57,135 bases of DNA from Planctomycetaceae bacterium (GTDB taxonomy: Bacteria; Planctomycetota; Planctomycetia; Pirellulales; Pirellulaceae). Positions 1 through 9,404 of this stretch are shown piece after piece. The notes under the pieces are model-generated. The model was not told the origin of the DNA. It worked only from the letters and a program-made list of their open reading frames with translations, and searched no databases. A program made the translations under genes and the position numbers. The stretch covers positions 1 through 57,135 of the forward strand of contig SXOA01000124.1 in NCBI GenBank assembly GCA_005778405.1, in the 5' to 3' direction. Each line of letters starts with the position of its first letter. Position 1 is the first letter of the stretch.

Positions 1-809
1 AGCTGCAACAGGTCCGGCGAGAGGTGCTTGCCGTCGGCGATGACCTCGGTGGTCAGCTCGTCGAAGAACAGGGTCGCTTCCAGCACGCCCCCCTGCATCG
101 GATACATCTGAAACTGCCGCAGCCGCGTCTTGTCGGACATGGCGCAGAACAGATGGTCCACATGCCGCACCCCCCACTTCACCGCGGCCGCGACTTGCTC
201 GAACGTGGCCCAGGAATGGCCGACGTTGGTGCGGACCCCCTTCGCGGTGCAAGCTTCGACGAAATCCTGCGCGCCGGGGAGCTCGGGGGCGACCGTACAG
301 GTGACGAGCGAATCGGCGTACTGGAGGTACTGGTCGTATTCTTCTTTGATTGGCGCGCGAATGGCCGCTCCGGGGTGAGCCCCGCGGGCCTCATAGCGGA
401 AATAGGGGCCGTAGAAGTGGGCACCGAGGACCCGGGCACCGGGAGCGTTTTTCATCGTGCGGAAACGGCGGGTCGTTTCCAGGACGGTCATGATCCGCTC
501 GTGCGTGCCGACCGTGGTGGTGATCGCCATGCTGGTGGTGCCGTGGCGGGCGTGCGACGTGATGGCTTTGGTGAAGGCGTCATCCGTGCCGTCCATGAAG
601 TCCCCCCCGTCGCCACCGTGGACGTGGAGGTCCACGAAGCCGGGGGCGATGTAGCCGTCGCCGGCGTCGATGATGGTTTCGCTCGGTTGGGCTGAAGTAG
701 ATGGTCCGACGCCGGTGATGCGGCCGCTTTCAATACGGACCTGCCCGCCCTTGATTTCACGGTCGGGGAGGAGGAGAGTGCCGCGGAAGAGGGTTGAGGG
801 CAGGGTCAT
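1..809 (-). CDS. nagA: N-acetylglucosamine-6-phosphate deacetylase, 3' end cut by window edge
   Basis: Removes the acetyl group from GlcNAc-6-phosphate to give glucosamine-6-phosphate in amino-sugar catabolism and wall recycling; cytoplasmic amidohydrolase. 269 residues are visible, reading off the left edge; family members are about 380 aa. The metal-binding HxH lies in 'GFVDLHVHGGDGGDFMDG' near residue 60. Further in are 'RTNVGHSWATF', 'HVDHLFCAMSDKTRL' (the family usually has HLFNAMS; here Asn is replaced by Cys) and 'TTEVIADGKHLSPDLL'. The ATG at 809 is the first start and gives a normal N-terminal beta-sandwich 'TLLLPDREIKGGQVRIESG'. The gene lies downstream of the FAD oxidoreductase on the same strand, separated by a palindromic repeat. 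Family assignment is firm; only the C-terminal third is unseen. Confidence 0.93.
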   Translation of the reverse strand, partial: MTLPSTLFRGTLLLPDREIKGGQVRIESGRITGVGPSTSAQPSETIIDAGDGYIAPGFVDLHVHGGDGGDFMDGTDDAFTKAITSHARHGTTSMAITTTVGTHERIMTVLETTRRFRTMKNAPGARVLGAHFYGPYFRYEARGAHPGAAIRAPIKEEYDQYLQYADSLVTCTVAPELPGAQDFVEACTAKGVRTNVGHSWATFEQVAAAVKWGVRHVDHLFCAMSDKTRLRQFQMYPMQGGVLEATLFFDELTTEVIADGKHLSPDLLQ

Positions 810-836
810 GAATTAGCTCGTAAGCAACGTCAGGGG

Positions 837-901
837 GTCGGGAGTCTTTCGCGGCCATGTTTGTGATAGAGGGAAAATCAGGGACGCGAAAGACTCCTGA
901 C
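837..901. repeat. Inverted repeat (17-bp arms) between nagA and the FAD oxidoreductase
   Basis: Arms at 837-853 (GTCGGGAGTCTTTCGCG) and 885-901 (CGCGAAAGACTCCTGAC) are inverted copies with one mismatch, separated by 31 bases. The arms can form a hairpin on the transcript in either direction. It is one of several unrelated palindromic families in this window and could be a mobile palindrome or a processing/termination hairpin; there is no clear U tract. Confidence 0.75.
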
Positions 902-913
902 ACCGATCGTTAT

Positions 914-2572
914 CTAACAATCTCGCAATATCTCCTCCGCCGCATTCCGTCCACAGGCTCCCAGCACTCCGCCGCCGGGGTGGCTGGCGGCTCCGCAGAG
1001 GTAAAGGCCGCGGATGGGGGTGCGGTGATCGGCCCAGCCGGCGACGGGGCGGAAGGAAAAGAGTTGGTTCAGCGGCATGGCCCCCTGCATGATGTTGCCG
1101 CCGGTCAGGCCGAAGGTCCGCTCGAGGTCGAGCGGGCTGAGGATCTGCCGATGCAAAACCGCGCCGGGGACATTCGGGGCGTAGCGGCCGACGAGCTGGA
1201 TGCAGCGGTCCGCGAAATCCTCTTTGATGTCATCCCAGCTCTGGCCGCCGGCCAGCTTGTAAGGTGCGTACTGCACGAAAATGTTCATCACATGCTGTCC
1301 CGGCGGAGCCAGCGTATTGTCCACGCTGCTGGGGAGCGTGATTTCCAGCACAGGCTCCTTGCTCGGCTGGCCGTATTTGGCGTTGTCGAAGGCTTTTTCG
1401 ATGTAGTCGAGCGTGGGGCAGAGGTGGATGGTGCCGCGATGGTGCGGCTGGACGGAAGCACCCGGAGCGCTAGTGAAGTTTGGTAGCTCGGACAACGCGA
1501 CATTGATCTTGGCGGAAGCGGAGGCGTAGTCGATTTTGGCGACCGCGCGGCGGAATTCGACCGGCAACTCTTCCGGCGCGAGAAACCGCTCGAAGGTGAG
1601 ATGGGCATCGACGCTGGAAGCGACGACGGGCGCTTCCAAGATACTGTCGTCCTCCAGCACCACGCCGGCGGCTCGGCCGTTCTTCACAAGAATCCGCTTG
1701 ATGGGGGATTCGCGGCGGATATCGACGTTGAGATCGCGGCAGGCCCCTTCGAGCGCATTCGCCAGCCCTCCCATGCCTCCTTGCACATAGCCCCACACCC
1801 CGCGAGCGCCGCCGGCCTCACCCATGACGTGATGCAGCAGCACGTACGCCGTGCCCGGATGCGAGGGAGAGGCGAACGCGCCGATGATGCCGTCGGTGGC
1901 AAGCGTGGCCCGCAGGACTTCCGCCTCGAACCAGCGTTCCAGGATGGGCCGGGCAGCGGCGGTTAGCAGTTCGATGGCATCGGGCAGATTCTCCCCCAGC
2001 GATGACATCGCCTGGTAGAGCCCCATCAGCTTGCTGCCATCGCGAAGCTTTTTGCCAATGCCAATGTGCCGCCATTCGCTCGGCAGCGGGAGTGGATCGG
2101 GAGCGGTTTGACTGAAGATCGGCTCCAGGGCGGCTGCCACTCGCTCCAGAAGCCGGTTGTAGTCGGGATAAGATTCGGCGTCCCGCTGGCTGAATTTGGC
2201 GATCTCGCGGCAAGTGGCCCGCTCGTCGGGGCCCATCAGCAGCGAGCGGCCATCGAGCAGCGGCGTGAAACTGCTTGGATTCCGCGGCAAGATGTTCAGC
2301 CCGTAATGTTTCAGGCGGAGTTCGCGGATGATCTCCGGGCGGAAAAGGCTGATGACGTACGAAGCCGTGCTGATTTTGAAGCCGGGCCAGAGTTCTTCCG
2401 TCGTCGAACAGCCGCCGAGAACACTTCGCCGCTCGAGCACACAGACGCTTTTTCCCGCCCGAGCCAGATAGGCCGCCGCGACGAGGCCGTTATGCCCTCC
2501 ACCGATAACCAGGCAATCAAAGGAGCGAGACTTCGATTTGCTCGAAGGAGATTTGCTGGCGGGAGCATGCAT
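914..2572 (-). CDS. FAD-dependent oxidoreductase, phytoene desaturase/PYROXD2-like
   Basis: 552-aa flavoprotein. The N-terminal Rossmann dinucleotide-binding motif is 'CLVIGGGHNGLVAAAYLARA' (about residues 20-40), followed by 'VCVLERRSVLGGCSTTEE'. The C-terminal FAD-contact segment is 'GLYLCGAASHPGGGVLGACG', as in the carotenoid desaturase/PYROXD2 group of NAD(P)/FAD amine-oxidase-fold proteins. No carotenoid genes are adjacent, so desaturase activity on carotenoids cannot be claimed; PYROXD2-like proteins often have unknown substrates. A Ser/Lys-rich N-terminal stretch of about 18 residues precedes the fold, and an internal start could be used instead. The gene shares its strand with nagA downstream. 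Confidence 0.85.
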   Translation of the reverse strand: MHAPASKSPSSKSKSRSFDCLVIGGGHNGLVAAAYLARAGKSVCVLERRSVLGGCSTTEELWPGFKISTASYVISLFRPEIIRELRLKHYGLNILPRNPSSFTPLLDGRSLLMGPDERATCREIAKFSQRDAESYPDYNRLLERVAAALEPIFSQTAPDPLPLPSEWRHIGIGKKLRDGSKLMGLYQAMSSLGENLPDAIELLTAAARPILERWFEAEVLRATLATDGIIGAFASPSHPGTAYVLLHHVMGEAGGARGVWGYVQGGMGGLANALEGACRDLNVDIRRESPIKRILVKNGRAAGVVLEDDSILEAPVVASSVDAHLTFERFLAPEELPVEFRRAVAKIDYASASAKINVALSELPNFTSAPGASVQPHHRGTIHLCPTLDYIEKAFDNAKYGQPSKEPVLEITLPSSVDNTLAPPGQHVMNIFVQYAPYKLAGGQSWDDIKEDFADRCIQLVGRYAPNVPGAVLHRQILSPLDLERTFGLTGGNIMQGAMPLNQLFSFRPVAGWADHRTPIRGLYLCGAASHPGGGVLGACGRNAAEEILRDC

Positions 2573-2688
2573 CGCGGCGGCATCCGTGAGGAGATGTTTC
2601 GCCGCGATTCTAGTGGGCTAGAGATTGCAGGGGAAGGACGAGAGAAGTTCACGCCCGGGCAAAGCCGTGGGTGTACCACCCATTACTG

Positions 2689-5600
2689 TTACGGCCGGAA
2701 CCCACCACCACCAAAGCCTCCTCCACCCCTACCCCCTCCGCCGCTGCTAGGGAATCCACCGCCGCCACCACCCCGGCTTCCGCCGCCGAATCCGCTGCCG
2801 CCACCACTCGGGAAGCCACCTCCTCGGCCACCAAATCCACCACCGCCACCCCCAGGGAATCCGCCGCCGCTAAAGCCACCACCGCCTGGAAAGCCGCCGC
2901 CACCACCCATGTTCATGAACATCATGGCGGGATTCGCGCCACCTTGCGCGTTGGGATCCTGCGAGCCGCCCGAGCCCGATCCGCCCGTGTTGCGGGTGAG
3001 CCCGGTCTGGCCGGAGGTGGTCTGTGTGGTCCTGCCGGTCGTGACCGTGGGGAACATCGATTTGAGCGAGCGCTGAATGAGCTCCGCGTTGGCCCCTTCC
3101 AGCTTGACCACCGCCATGTATTCGTCGGCGTTAGACTTCGCCGTATCGAGATCCCTCGCGAGCTGCTCGATTTCCTGGAACAGGTAATCGGGAGCAATCA
3201 CGATGAGCTGATTGGACCGTTCGTCGACCGCAATCGACATCTTCAGCTCTTCACCCTTTTTGGGCTGGTTCTGACTGCCGCCGCGGCCCCGCATGGCGGC
3301 GATGAAATCCGCTGGATTGGGCTGCTGGGGGCGATTTCCGCCGCCGCCACTTTCCAGCCGGCTGGTGTAGAGCGTGCGAATTTTGGTGGCAATGTCCTCG
3401 GCGTTCTGGTTCTTGATTTGAATGTAGCGGGGAGGAGGATTGACCTGGTTTTCGGAGCCAGGAGGTTGATCGATGCTGAGCAGGATTTCACGGACCTGGT
3501 CCAAATCCCGGTTCGTGGCCGAGACCCAAATGTCGTTCCGCTGCGCATCGGCCACAATGCTGACCGCGCTCGTCGAGCCTCCCGTGGCTCCACCACCGCC
3601 ACCGAGCAGTCCACCCAACGGGTTCCCGCCCATCATCATGCCCATCATGTCACCCATCAGGCTGCCGCCACCTCCGCCGGCCGGTTCGGACGAGGCCCCG
3701 CCGCCGAGGATTTCCATGATCAAAGCTGCCGCGTTATCGGCCTTGATGTATTTCAGGTGAATCTTGTGCCGCCGCTTGATGGGGTCGGTTTCTACGGCGG
3801 TCAGCTCCTTGAGAATACTCTCCATCTCATCCAAAGCGTCGAGGTCCTGGGAAGTGATGATGAAGCCCGAATCCGTCACCGTGATAATCACCGGAGCACC
3901 GGGGACGGTCTTTTCTTCGGGAACATTCAGGTCGGGCCGCGTGGCTGCGATTCGCACGCACAATTCCTCGAAACTGATCAGGCCATTTTTGTCGGTGTCC
4001 GAATCCTCAATGGGAGTCTTCCACTTGTTGACTTCCCATTCTTCCTTGGTGAGCAGCAGATTCTCGTCCTTATCGAGTTCCTTCATCCGTTCGGCCACAT
4101 AGTTCACGACCCCCGCGCCATACTTCGTGACCATGGCATCCAGGCCATCGCTGGTATCAGCGGGCTTTGTCTCTTCTTTAGCGGGTTCTTCCTTGGCAGG
4201 TTCTTCCTTGGCAGGTTCTTCCTTTTTCTCCACGGCTGCCGGTTCCTTGACGGGCTCTTCTTTTTTCAATTCCACCGCTGGCTCGGTTGCCTCTTCCGCG
4301 GCTTTGGCTGGCTTGGCATTCGACTTCGTTGCTTCCGGTTTGGGTTCGGGCTTGGCGGGCTCTTTCGTTGGTTCGTCCTGGCCGAAGCCAACGAACTGAT
4401 AGGGAGTCGGATTGCCGCGGCGAGCCGACTTGTCGGACTTGGGAGCTTCGGCCGCGGGGGCTTCCGTTTTGGGAGCCTCGGCTGGCTTAACGGCGGGAGG
4501 GGGGGTCACGGGAGTTGCGGGAGCTTTGGGGGCGACACGCGTCGGGCCAAAGCCACTCGACTTGGAAGGCGCAAAACCGCTCGTCGTCGGCCTGGCAGCC
4601 GGTGCCGCTTCCTTGGGTGCCTCGGCGCGGGGCTGTTCGAGGGGGCCTTGGGGACCGCCCGGAGTTCCGTAGCCAGGGCCAGGAATCAGCGGCCGGTCTT
4701 GAAAGCCGCGATCGTCATATCCACCACCGCGAGGGTCAAATCCCCCTTCGCTTCCAGGAAAACCGCCGCCGGGAAACTCCTGGCCTCCAGCGGCACTTCC
4801 CGTGAACTTGAACTGCACATTATTGCTCCGCACCCCGCTGAAGCTGGCTTTGGCGGCATCCAAAATCCGCTGCTGGGCCGCGGAGCCGGCAGCCGTGATC
4901 GTGCGGCTGTGGGAGCGAACCGTGGGTCCGTACGCCACCAGGTCGGGAATCTCTCCCTTTTCTTCCAGAAATTTGCGAATCTGATCGATTTGGGTCTTGG
5001 TGCCCGCAATCATCAGTTGCATGGCCACTGCATCGGGCTCCACCCTGGGAGCGTTGGCCGCCGTGGCCGGCTCACCGGCACCGAAGAGCTTGTTGATGGC
5101 GAGGGTCAAAGCCTGCGGATCACTGACGACTTTTATTACGACGATGATTCTGCCGTCTTTCTGCAGTTCGTCCAGCATCGTCTTCACGCGCTTATGCCCT
5201 TCGGGAACGGTATGGATGATGATCATCCCTGTTTTGGGGTCGATGGCGATTCTCTTGTCGGAAATGTCCGCCAGAATGGACTCCAACATTTGCTGCATCA
5301 GGACGGGGTCGAGCCCCCCCAATTGATACGTCTGAAACTGCGGCGAGCCCGCAATGCCCCCCTCTTTAACATCCAGTTGCTTGAGCACACGCTTGAGATC
5401 GGCAATTCCATCTGGCTTTCCAGTGACAAGCAGGCGCTTGCCGAATTCATCCACGCCGATGATCAAGCTCTGATCCGGCCGGGCATTGGCTCCCTCGGGA
5501 ATTTGCAAATGGGGCCGAGCCAAAATCAAGAATTCGTTGGGGTGCAACTGCTGCATCTTGATGATTTCGAGAGTCCCAACCTCACTGGTGGGAGGACGCT

Positions 5601-6834
5601 CGATGGCATCGAGCATTTTGCGAATGGCCCGCAGGCGGCCGACCATTTCGGTCACCAGCAACTGCTTGCTCCTGGAGAAGGAAATGACGGAGCCGAACGG
5701 CCCGAGCATTTTTCTGACTTCCGCTTCGGCCTCTTCGGGTGTCATTTTTGTCAATTGAATTTGGACCGAAACCACTTCCGAATCCCCGTGGCTTGGAAGG
5801 TCCTTTTCGTCCACGACTTTCACCATGCGACCATCGATGCCGTCTTCGACATTGACCGCCCGCAACATCCGTCCATCCCGCCACAGCATGTAGCCCTTGT
5901 ACTTCAACACGCTGTTGACAATGTCAATCGCCTCGGAAGGAGTGTATTCCTTGGTATCGGTATAGTTAAACGAGCCCGGCGGGATGATGTCCGCGTCAAG
6001 CGACAAATCGCCTTCCTTTGCCAGCCACTCCATGACGTCCTTATAGGGCTGGTAAACAAACTCGAACTTGAGTTTGCCGTTCTTCTTCGGAGCCGCGGCT
6101 GCCGGTTTGGCAGGGGCCTTGGTCGCGACGGTGGGCTTTGTCGATCCAGTCTTGGTAGTCGCGCTCTTCGTTTTTGTGGTCTCCTTCGTCGTCTTTGCCG
6201 GTTCCGTTTCATCCGGAGTCTTGGCGACGGTGGGGGCGGGCGCGGTAGCTTTGCCGGCCAGGGCGTCCCATTTGGCCTGCTGCTCTTTGGAAATCACCGC
6301 CTTGAGCTTTCGCTCATAGTCGCCCGTAGCGGTCTGGCGCTCTCGAGTGGTCCCCTTGGAAAGTTTAGTTTTGAGCTCCGCCATGAGCGTCTCGACTTGC
6401 TTCTTCTGAGCGTCCGAAAGGCCGACTTCCTCGGCAATCTCCACTTCCGCCAGGCTGACCAGCCCTGCGCGACTGATGCGAAGCTGCGAGAACTTCGTTT
6501 GCTGATCCTTGGAAAGGAGAGCCAGTCCCAGCTTCTCCGATTCTGCTGCGAAAGCTTTGACCTTGGCGGCCTTCTCTTCGGGACTCAGTTCCTTGAGGGA
6601 CAAAACCAAATCCCCCGCCTTGTCCTCGCGCTCGCCGATGAGCGTTTTGATCTTCGTCGCCACCTCTTCGGTCAGCTCCAACTCGGCCACCACCTTGGCA
6701 TCTTCCAAGAGAGCAAGCACCCCCACGAATTCCGGGGCAGCCCCCAGCGCCATTCCGCCGGCGGTGAGGGCTCCCAAAGCGACGAGAAGACCAGCGATGA
6801 CCGGGCGAAGCGAGGGGGTACGTGGCATGTGCAT
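2689..6834 (-). CDS. Giant exported protein with repeated secretin-N (NolW-like) modules, EF hands and a Gly-rich tail
   Basis: 1381 aa. A signal peptide covers about residues 1-32 (hydrophobic 'VIAGLLVALGALTAGGMALG'). Residues 40-200 are helical and charged, followed by an Ala/Lys/Thr linker. A secretin N0-like unit lies near 258-320 ('YQPYKDVMEWLAKEGDLSLD'). Several NolW/Secretin_N-type alpha-beta units follow near 360-660 and again near 1050-1290, for example 'SIAVDERSNQLIVIAPDYLF'. A Pro/Ala/Lys/Glu linker at about 770-900 contains tandem EEPAK repeats. Two EF-hand-like loops lie near 910-960 ('DKDENLLLTKEEW', 'DSDTDKNGLISFEEL'). The last 80 residues are almost pure Gly with Phe, Ser and Pro. 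No secretin beta-barrel domain is visible, so it is not a complete GspD/PilQ. It may be an envelope scaffold or a Ca-binding accessory. The opposite strand is also open over this length, but the signal peptide and modules fix the coding strand. Confidence 0.82.
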   Translation of the reverse strand: MHMPRTPSLRPVIAGLLVALGALTAGGMALGAAPEFVGVLALLEDAKVVAELELTEEVATKIKTLIGEREDKAGDLVLSLKELSPEEKAAKVKAFAAESEKLGLALLSKDQQTKFSQLRISRAGLVSLAEVEIAEEVGLSDAQKKQVETLMAELKTKLSKGTTRERQTATGDYERKLKAVISKEQQAKWDALAGKATAPAPTVAKTPDETEPAKTTKETTKTKSATTKTGSTKPTVATKAPAKPAAAAPKKNGKLKFEFVYQPYKDVMEWLAKEGDLSLDADIIPPGSFNYTDTKEYTPSEAIDIVNSVLKYKGYMLWRDGRMLRAVNVEDGIDGRMVKVVDEKDLPSHGDSEVVSVQIQLTKMTPEEAEAEVRKMLGPFGSVISFSRSKQLLVTEMVGRLRAIRKMLDAIERPPTSEVGTLEIIKMQQLHPNEFLILARPHLQIPEGANARPDQSLIIGVDEFGKRLLVTGKPDGIADLKRVLKQLDVKEGGIAGSPQFQTYQLGGLDPVLMQQMLESILADISDKRIAIDPKTGMIIIHTVPEGHKRVKTMLDELQKDGRIIVVIKVVSDPQALTLAINKLFGAGEPATAANAPRVEPDAVAMQLMIAGTKTQIDQIRKFLEEKGEIPDLVAYGPTVRSHSRTITAAGSAAQQRILDAAKASFSGVRSNNVQFKFTGSAAGGQEFPGGGFPGSEGGFDPRGGGYDDRGFQDRPLIPGPGYGTPGGPQGPLEQPRAEAPKEAAPAARPTTSGFAPSKSSGFGPTRVAPKAPATPVTPPPAVKPAEAPKTEAPAAEAPKSDKSARRGNPTPYQFVGFGQDEPTKEPAKPEPKPEATKSNAKPAKAAEEATEPAVELKKEEPVKEPAAVEKKEEPAKEEPAKEEPAKEETKPADTSDGLDAMVTKYGAGVVNYVAERMKELDKDENLLLTKEEWEVNKWKTPIEDSDTDKNGLISFEELCVRIAATRPDLNVPEEKTVPGAPVIITVTDSGFIITSQDLDALDEMESILKELTAVETDPIKRRHKIHLKYIKADNAAALIMEILGGGASSEPAGGGGGSLMGDMMGMMMGGNPLGGLLGGGGGATGGSTSAVSIVADAQRNDIWVSATNRDLDQVREILLSIDQPPGSENQVNPPPRYIQIKNQNAEDIATKIRTLYTSRLESGGGGNRPQQPNPADFIAAMRGRGGSQNQPKKGEELKMSIAVDERSNQLIVIAPDYLFQEIEQLARDLDTAKSNADEYMAVVKLEGANAELIQRSLKSMFPTVTTGRTTQTTSGQTGLTRNTGGSGSGGSQDPNAQGGANPAMMFMNMGGGGGFPGGGGFSGGGFPGGGGGGFGGRGGGFPSGGGSGFGGGSRGGGGGGFPSSGGGGRGGGGFGGGGFRP

Positions 6835-7119
6835 GCTTCCTATGGTTGCGGCGACTGCCGCGGGTATCCGTGCCGCCCGAAAAACTGTACCGCCGGGAGG
6901 CAGTAAACCGTTCCCATCATGGTACTTACTTACGGGAAAGGCTGCAAAGTGAATCCACTACTTAGGCAGGAGGGCTCTTCCCAATCTCCAATCATAGGTC
7001 GGCCAGGAATTGCCATCTACCAGAGCGCAGAACTTCCCTAAGCCATTCAACCCGGCTACCATGCATTAGTGCCGCTTCGAGCTTGCTAAAGTCCGAATTT
7101 TTCTGGACGAGATCGCCGC

Positions 7120-8562
7120 ATGATGCTGCTGTGTTACCTCCTGGCGCGATTTCGGGCTGTTTTCCCCGCGTTTTTGGCCTCGCTGGGGGCAATTGGGCTG
7201 ACTCTGGCATTTCCGGAAACCTCCCCGGCCCAGCCCGCAAAATCGTTTGATCCGGCCCAATTCGGCTTCGACTTGCCGGTTGGAATCGTACGGCAAGAGA
7301 ATGGGGCCAATGTCACGACGGCGGACGCGGATGCGAATCCGGTCGTGGCCCGGTTGCATGTGGCCGTGGGAGACGGGGCGATCGTCATGCTCCCCGATGG
7401 CCAACTGGTGGCCCGCAAGGCCGGTGAATTCACGCCGACCGAGAAGAAATTCGAGCCCATCACCAAGGAGGCACTCGCCAAACGCCTGGACGCCACCGAG
7501 TTCCCCAGTTTCAAGGTGAAGCAGACGAAGCATTATGTCTACGTCTACAACTCCAGCGAGGAGTTCTTTACCGGCACCAGCCGCATTCTGGAATCGATGC
7601 TCCCCGGCGTAATGGCTTACGCGGAGACTCAGAAAATCGAAGGGGTGCATTCCCCGGAAGTGCCGCTGGTGGTGGTGATGTTTTCCACGGAGGAGGAATT
7701 TCAAAAGCACCGCCGCATGCCGGCCGGCGTGGTGGCCTACTATCACACGCTCAGCAACCGGGTCTTCATGTATGAAAAATCTCGTCTCCTGCAAGTCCGC
7801 CCAGACCTTGCCCAGTCGCAAGCGATTTCCACCGTCGCCCACGAAGGGGCTCATCAGATCCTGCACAATATCGGCGTGCAGCGGCGGCTCTCCTCCTGGC
7901 CGATGTGGTTGAGTGAAGGGTTGGCGGAGTTCTTTGCCCCGACAACCTTTGGCAAGGGTATGAAGTGGAAAGGAGCCGGCCAGGTCAACGACATGCGGAT
8001 GTTCGAACTGGAGCAATACGTCAAAAGCCATGCCTCCGAGAAGCCCGACGGCAAGCTCGTTGAGCAAACTGTCGCTGCCGCCCGTCTTACATCCACCGGC
8101 TACGCCTCGGCCTGGTCGCTGACGCATTACCTGGCCAAGAACCGCCGCGGCGAATTCGCCACTTATCTGCGGACCATCAGCAAAACCGAGCCGCTAGAAG
8201 GGGCTCTCAATATCCAGCCCCCCGGTATCGTCCCCGCCAACTTGGAGCTCTTTCGCCAGACCTTTGGGGACAAGTTCGACGATCTGGAAACCAAGCTCGT
8301 CGCCCATCTCAAAAAGCAGCCCTACACCGACCCTTTCGCCGACTCCCCTCACTTCGTGGCCGGCCTCATTATCCCCAACGGCAAGCGGGCAAAACGGGAA
8401 GTGCAAACCTTTCACTCCCAACTCCTCGCTGACAAATGGATCCGCGAAACTATTGAAAAGATCCCGGCCGAAGACCAGGCTGCCGTGCTGAAAGAAATTC
8501 GGCAATTCCCCAACCGCGCGACCGCGGAGGCCTTTGCCAATTCGTGGATGGCAGGAAGGTGA
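7120..8562 (+). CDS. DUF1570-type putative exported zinc metallopeptidase
   Basis: 480 aa with an N-terminal hydrophobic signal segment ending near 'TSPAQPAKSF'. The middle carries an HExxH motif, 'STVAHEGAHQILHNIG' (around residue 245), followed by 'WPMWLSEGLAEFFAPT', where the Glu is the expected third zinc ligand of a gluzincin. This arrangement is the signature of DUF1570 proteins, which are abundant in planctomycetes and predicted to be peptidases; no substrate is known. It is divergent from the secretin-N-like giant, with a 285-bp gap that must hold both promoters. Zinc peptidase activity is inferred only from the motif. Confidence 0.8.
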   Translation: MMLLCYLLARFRAVFPAFLASLGAIGLTLAFPETSPAQPAKSFDPAQFGFDLPVGIVRQENGANVTTADADANPVVARLHVAVGDGAIVMLPDGQLVARKAGEFTPTEKKFEPITKEALAKRLDATEFPSFKVKQTKHYVYVYNSSEEFFTGTSRILESMLPGVMAYAETQKIEGVHSPEVPLVVVMFSTEEEFQKHRRMPAGVVAYYHTLSNRVFMYEKSRLLQVRPDLAQSQAISTVAHEGAHQILHNIGVQRRLSSWPMWLSEGLAEFFAPTTFGKGMKWKGAGQVNDMRMFELEQYVKSHASEKPDGKLVEQTVAAARLTSTGYASAWSLTHYLAKNRRGEFATYLRTISKTEPLEGALNIQPPGIVPANLELFRQTFGDKFDDLETKLVAHLKKQPYTDPFADSPHFVAGLIIPNGKRAKREVQTFHSQLLADKWIRETIEKIPAEDQAAVLKEIRQFPNRATAEAFANSWMAGR

Positions 8563-8709
8563 AGTTGTTTTTTCGCGAAGGCGGGAGTGAATCCTCGTCG
8601 GCCCGCTACAACCGCCTGGGGCCGTTTTGCGTTATCTTATTACCGAGTAAGCTTCCTTTCGCATTTCGCACTTCTTGGCCGTGATTTACTCGCTCCCCGC
8701 CGCACCCTT

Positions 8710-8913
8710 ATGAACGACAAACAAAAGCAGCAGTTGATGGTCGCCCTCGTCGCGTTCAACTTCACGGTGCTGGGATATGTGCTTTACAGATACGTGACCG
8801 CACCACGAATGTTGATGGATGTTTCAACTTTGCTTGTTGCGTTACTCATTGGCGCGGGCATTGGCCTGGTCACCGGAGCCATCGGCTATTTCGTGGGAGG
8901 CCTGGGAAAATAG
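8710..8913 (+). CDS. Small membrane protein, 67 aa
   Basis: I do not recognise a family. The ATG at 8710 gives MNDKQKQQ followed by two hydrophobic stretches, about residues 8-27 ('LMVALVAFNFTVLGYVLY') and 37-63, the second Gly-rich ('GAGIGLVTGAIGYFVGGLG'). This suggests a two-helix inner-membrane hairpin. The stop is one base before the start of the DUF1569 gene, so the two are probably co-transcribed. An upstream in-frame ATG at 8587 would add a basic, non-conserved-looking leader and is less likely. Confidence 0.6.
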   Translation: MNDKQKQQLMVALVAFNFTVLGYVLYRYVTAPRMLMDVSTLLVALLIGAGIGLVTGAIGYFVGGLGK

Positions 8914-8914
8914 C

Positions 8915-9394
8915 ATGCCTGTCAACACCGGCAAAGTCACGGGCCGCCGCGAAGTGGCCTATGAATCGCTTGATGACGTCCTGATGGATGCCGAGCGCCT
9001 GGTGGCAGCCCCGAATGTCAAGATGCTCGGCAACTGGTCGCTGGGGCAATTGCTGGCCCACTTGGCCGGCGGCCTGAACATGTCCATCGACGGCTCCGAT
9101 CACCAGCCACCGTGGTTCATTCGGCTGATGGGGCCTTTTCTCAAACGGTGGGTTCTGAAGAAAATGTCCCCTGGCTTTCAACTCCCCAAGCCAATCGCGG
9201 ACAAGATCATTCCGTCGCATCCAGTTGCACCAGAAGAAGGGCTCCACCTGCTGCTAGAAGCCATCAAGCGATTTCGCTCCGATACCGCCCGCAAACCTCA
9301 CAACGTCTTTGGAAAGCTGTCCGGCGCGGAATGGCACCAACTCCACCTCCGGCATGCCGAACTCCACATGAGCTTTGCAAAAACTGAAAACTGA
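8915..9394 (+). CDS. DUF1569 domain protein
   Basis: 159 aa. The ATG at 8915 follows the stop of the small membrane protein by one base. 'LGNWSLGQLLAHLAGGLNMS' and the C-terminal 'WHQLHLRHAELHMSF' match the DUF1569 four-helix DinB-like architecture, with conserved His residues that may bind metal. The biochemical role is unknown. The last codons (KTEN-stop) and the TGA are contributed by a short 'AAAACTGAAAACTGAAAA' repeat tract, which suggests that the original C-terminus was altered by repeat insertion. Confidence 0.75.
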   Translation: MPVNTGKVTGRREVAYESLDDVLMDAERLVAAPNVKMLGNWSLGQLLAHLAGGLNMSIDGSDHQPPWFIRLMGPFLKRWVLKKMSPGFQLPKPIADKIIPSHPVAPEEGLHLLLEAIKRFRSDTARKPHNVFGKLSGAEWHQLHLRHAELHMSFAKTEN

Positions 9395-9402
9395 AAATTT
9401 CC
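9383..9402. repeat. Short repeat tract forming the stop of the DUF1569 gene
   Basis: The tract AAAACTGAAAACTGAAAA is a short direct repeat that contains the TGA of the preceding gene. A related TTCAGTTTTCAG / CTGAAAACTTTT motif recurs downstream of pduL at 26028-26075. Confidence 0.55.
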
Positions 9403-9404
9403 TC

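Noticed and set aside
4170..4230. Tandem repeat DNA that could be taken for a minisatellite or CRISPR-like unit
   Set aside because: It simply encodes the EEPAK repeats of the linker; no spacers are present.
2671..6906. Very long open frame (about 1411 codons) on the plus strand opposite the secretin-N-like protein
   Set aside because: It mirrors the real gene; its residues are Gly/Leu/Arg-rich without domains, whereas the minus strand has a signal peptide, EF hands and repeated modules.
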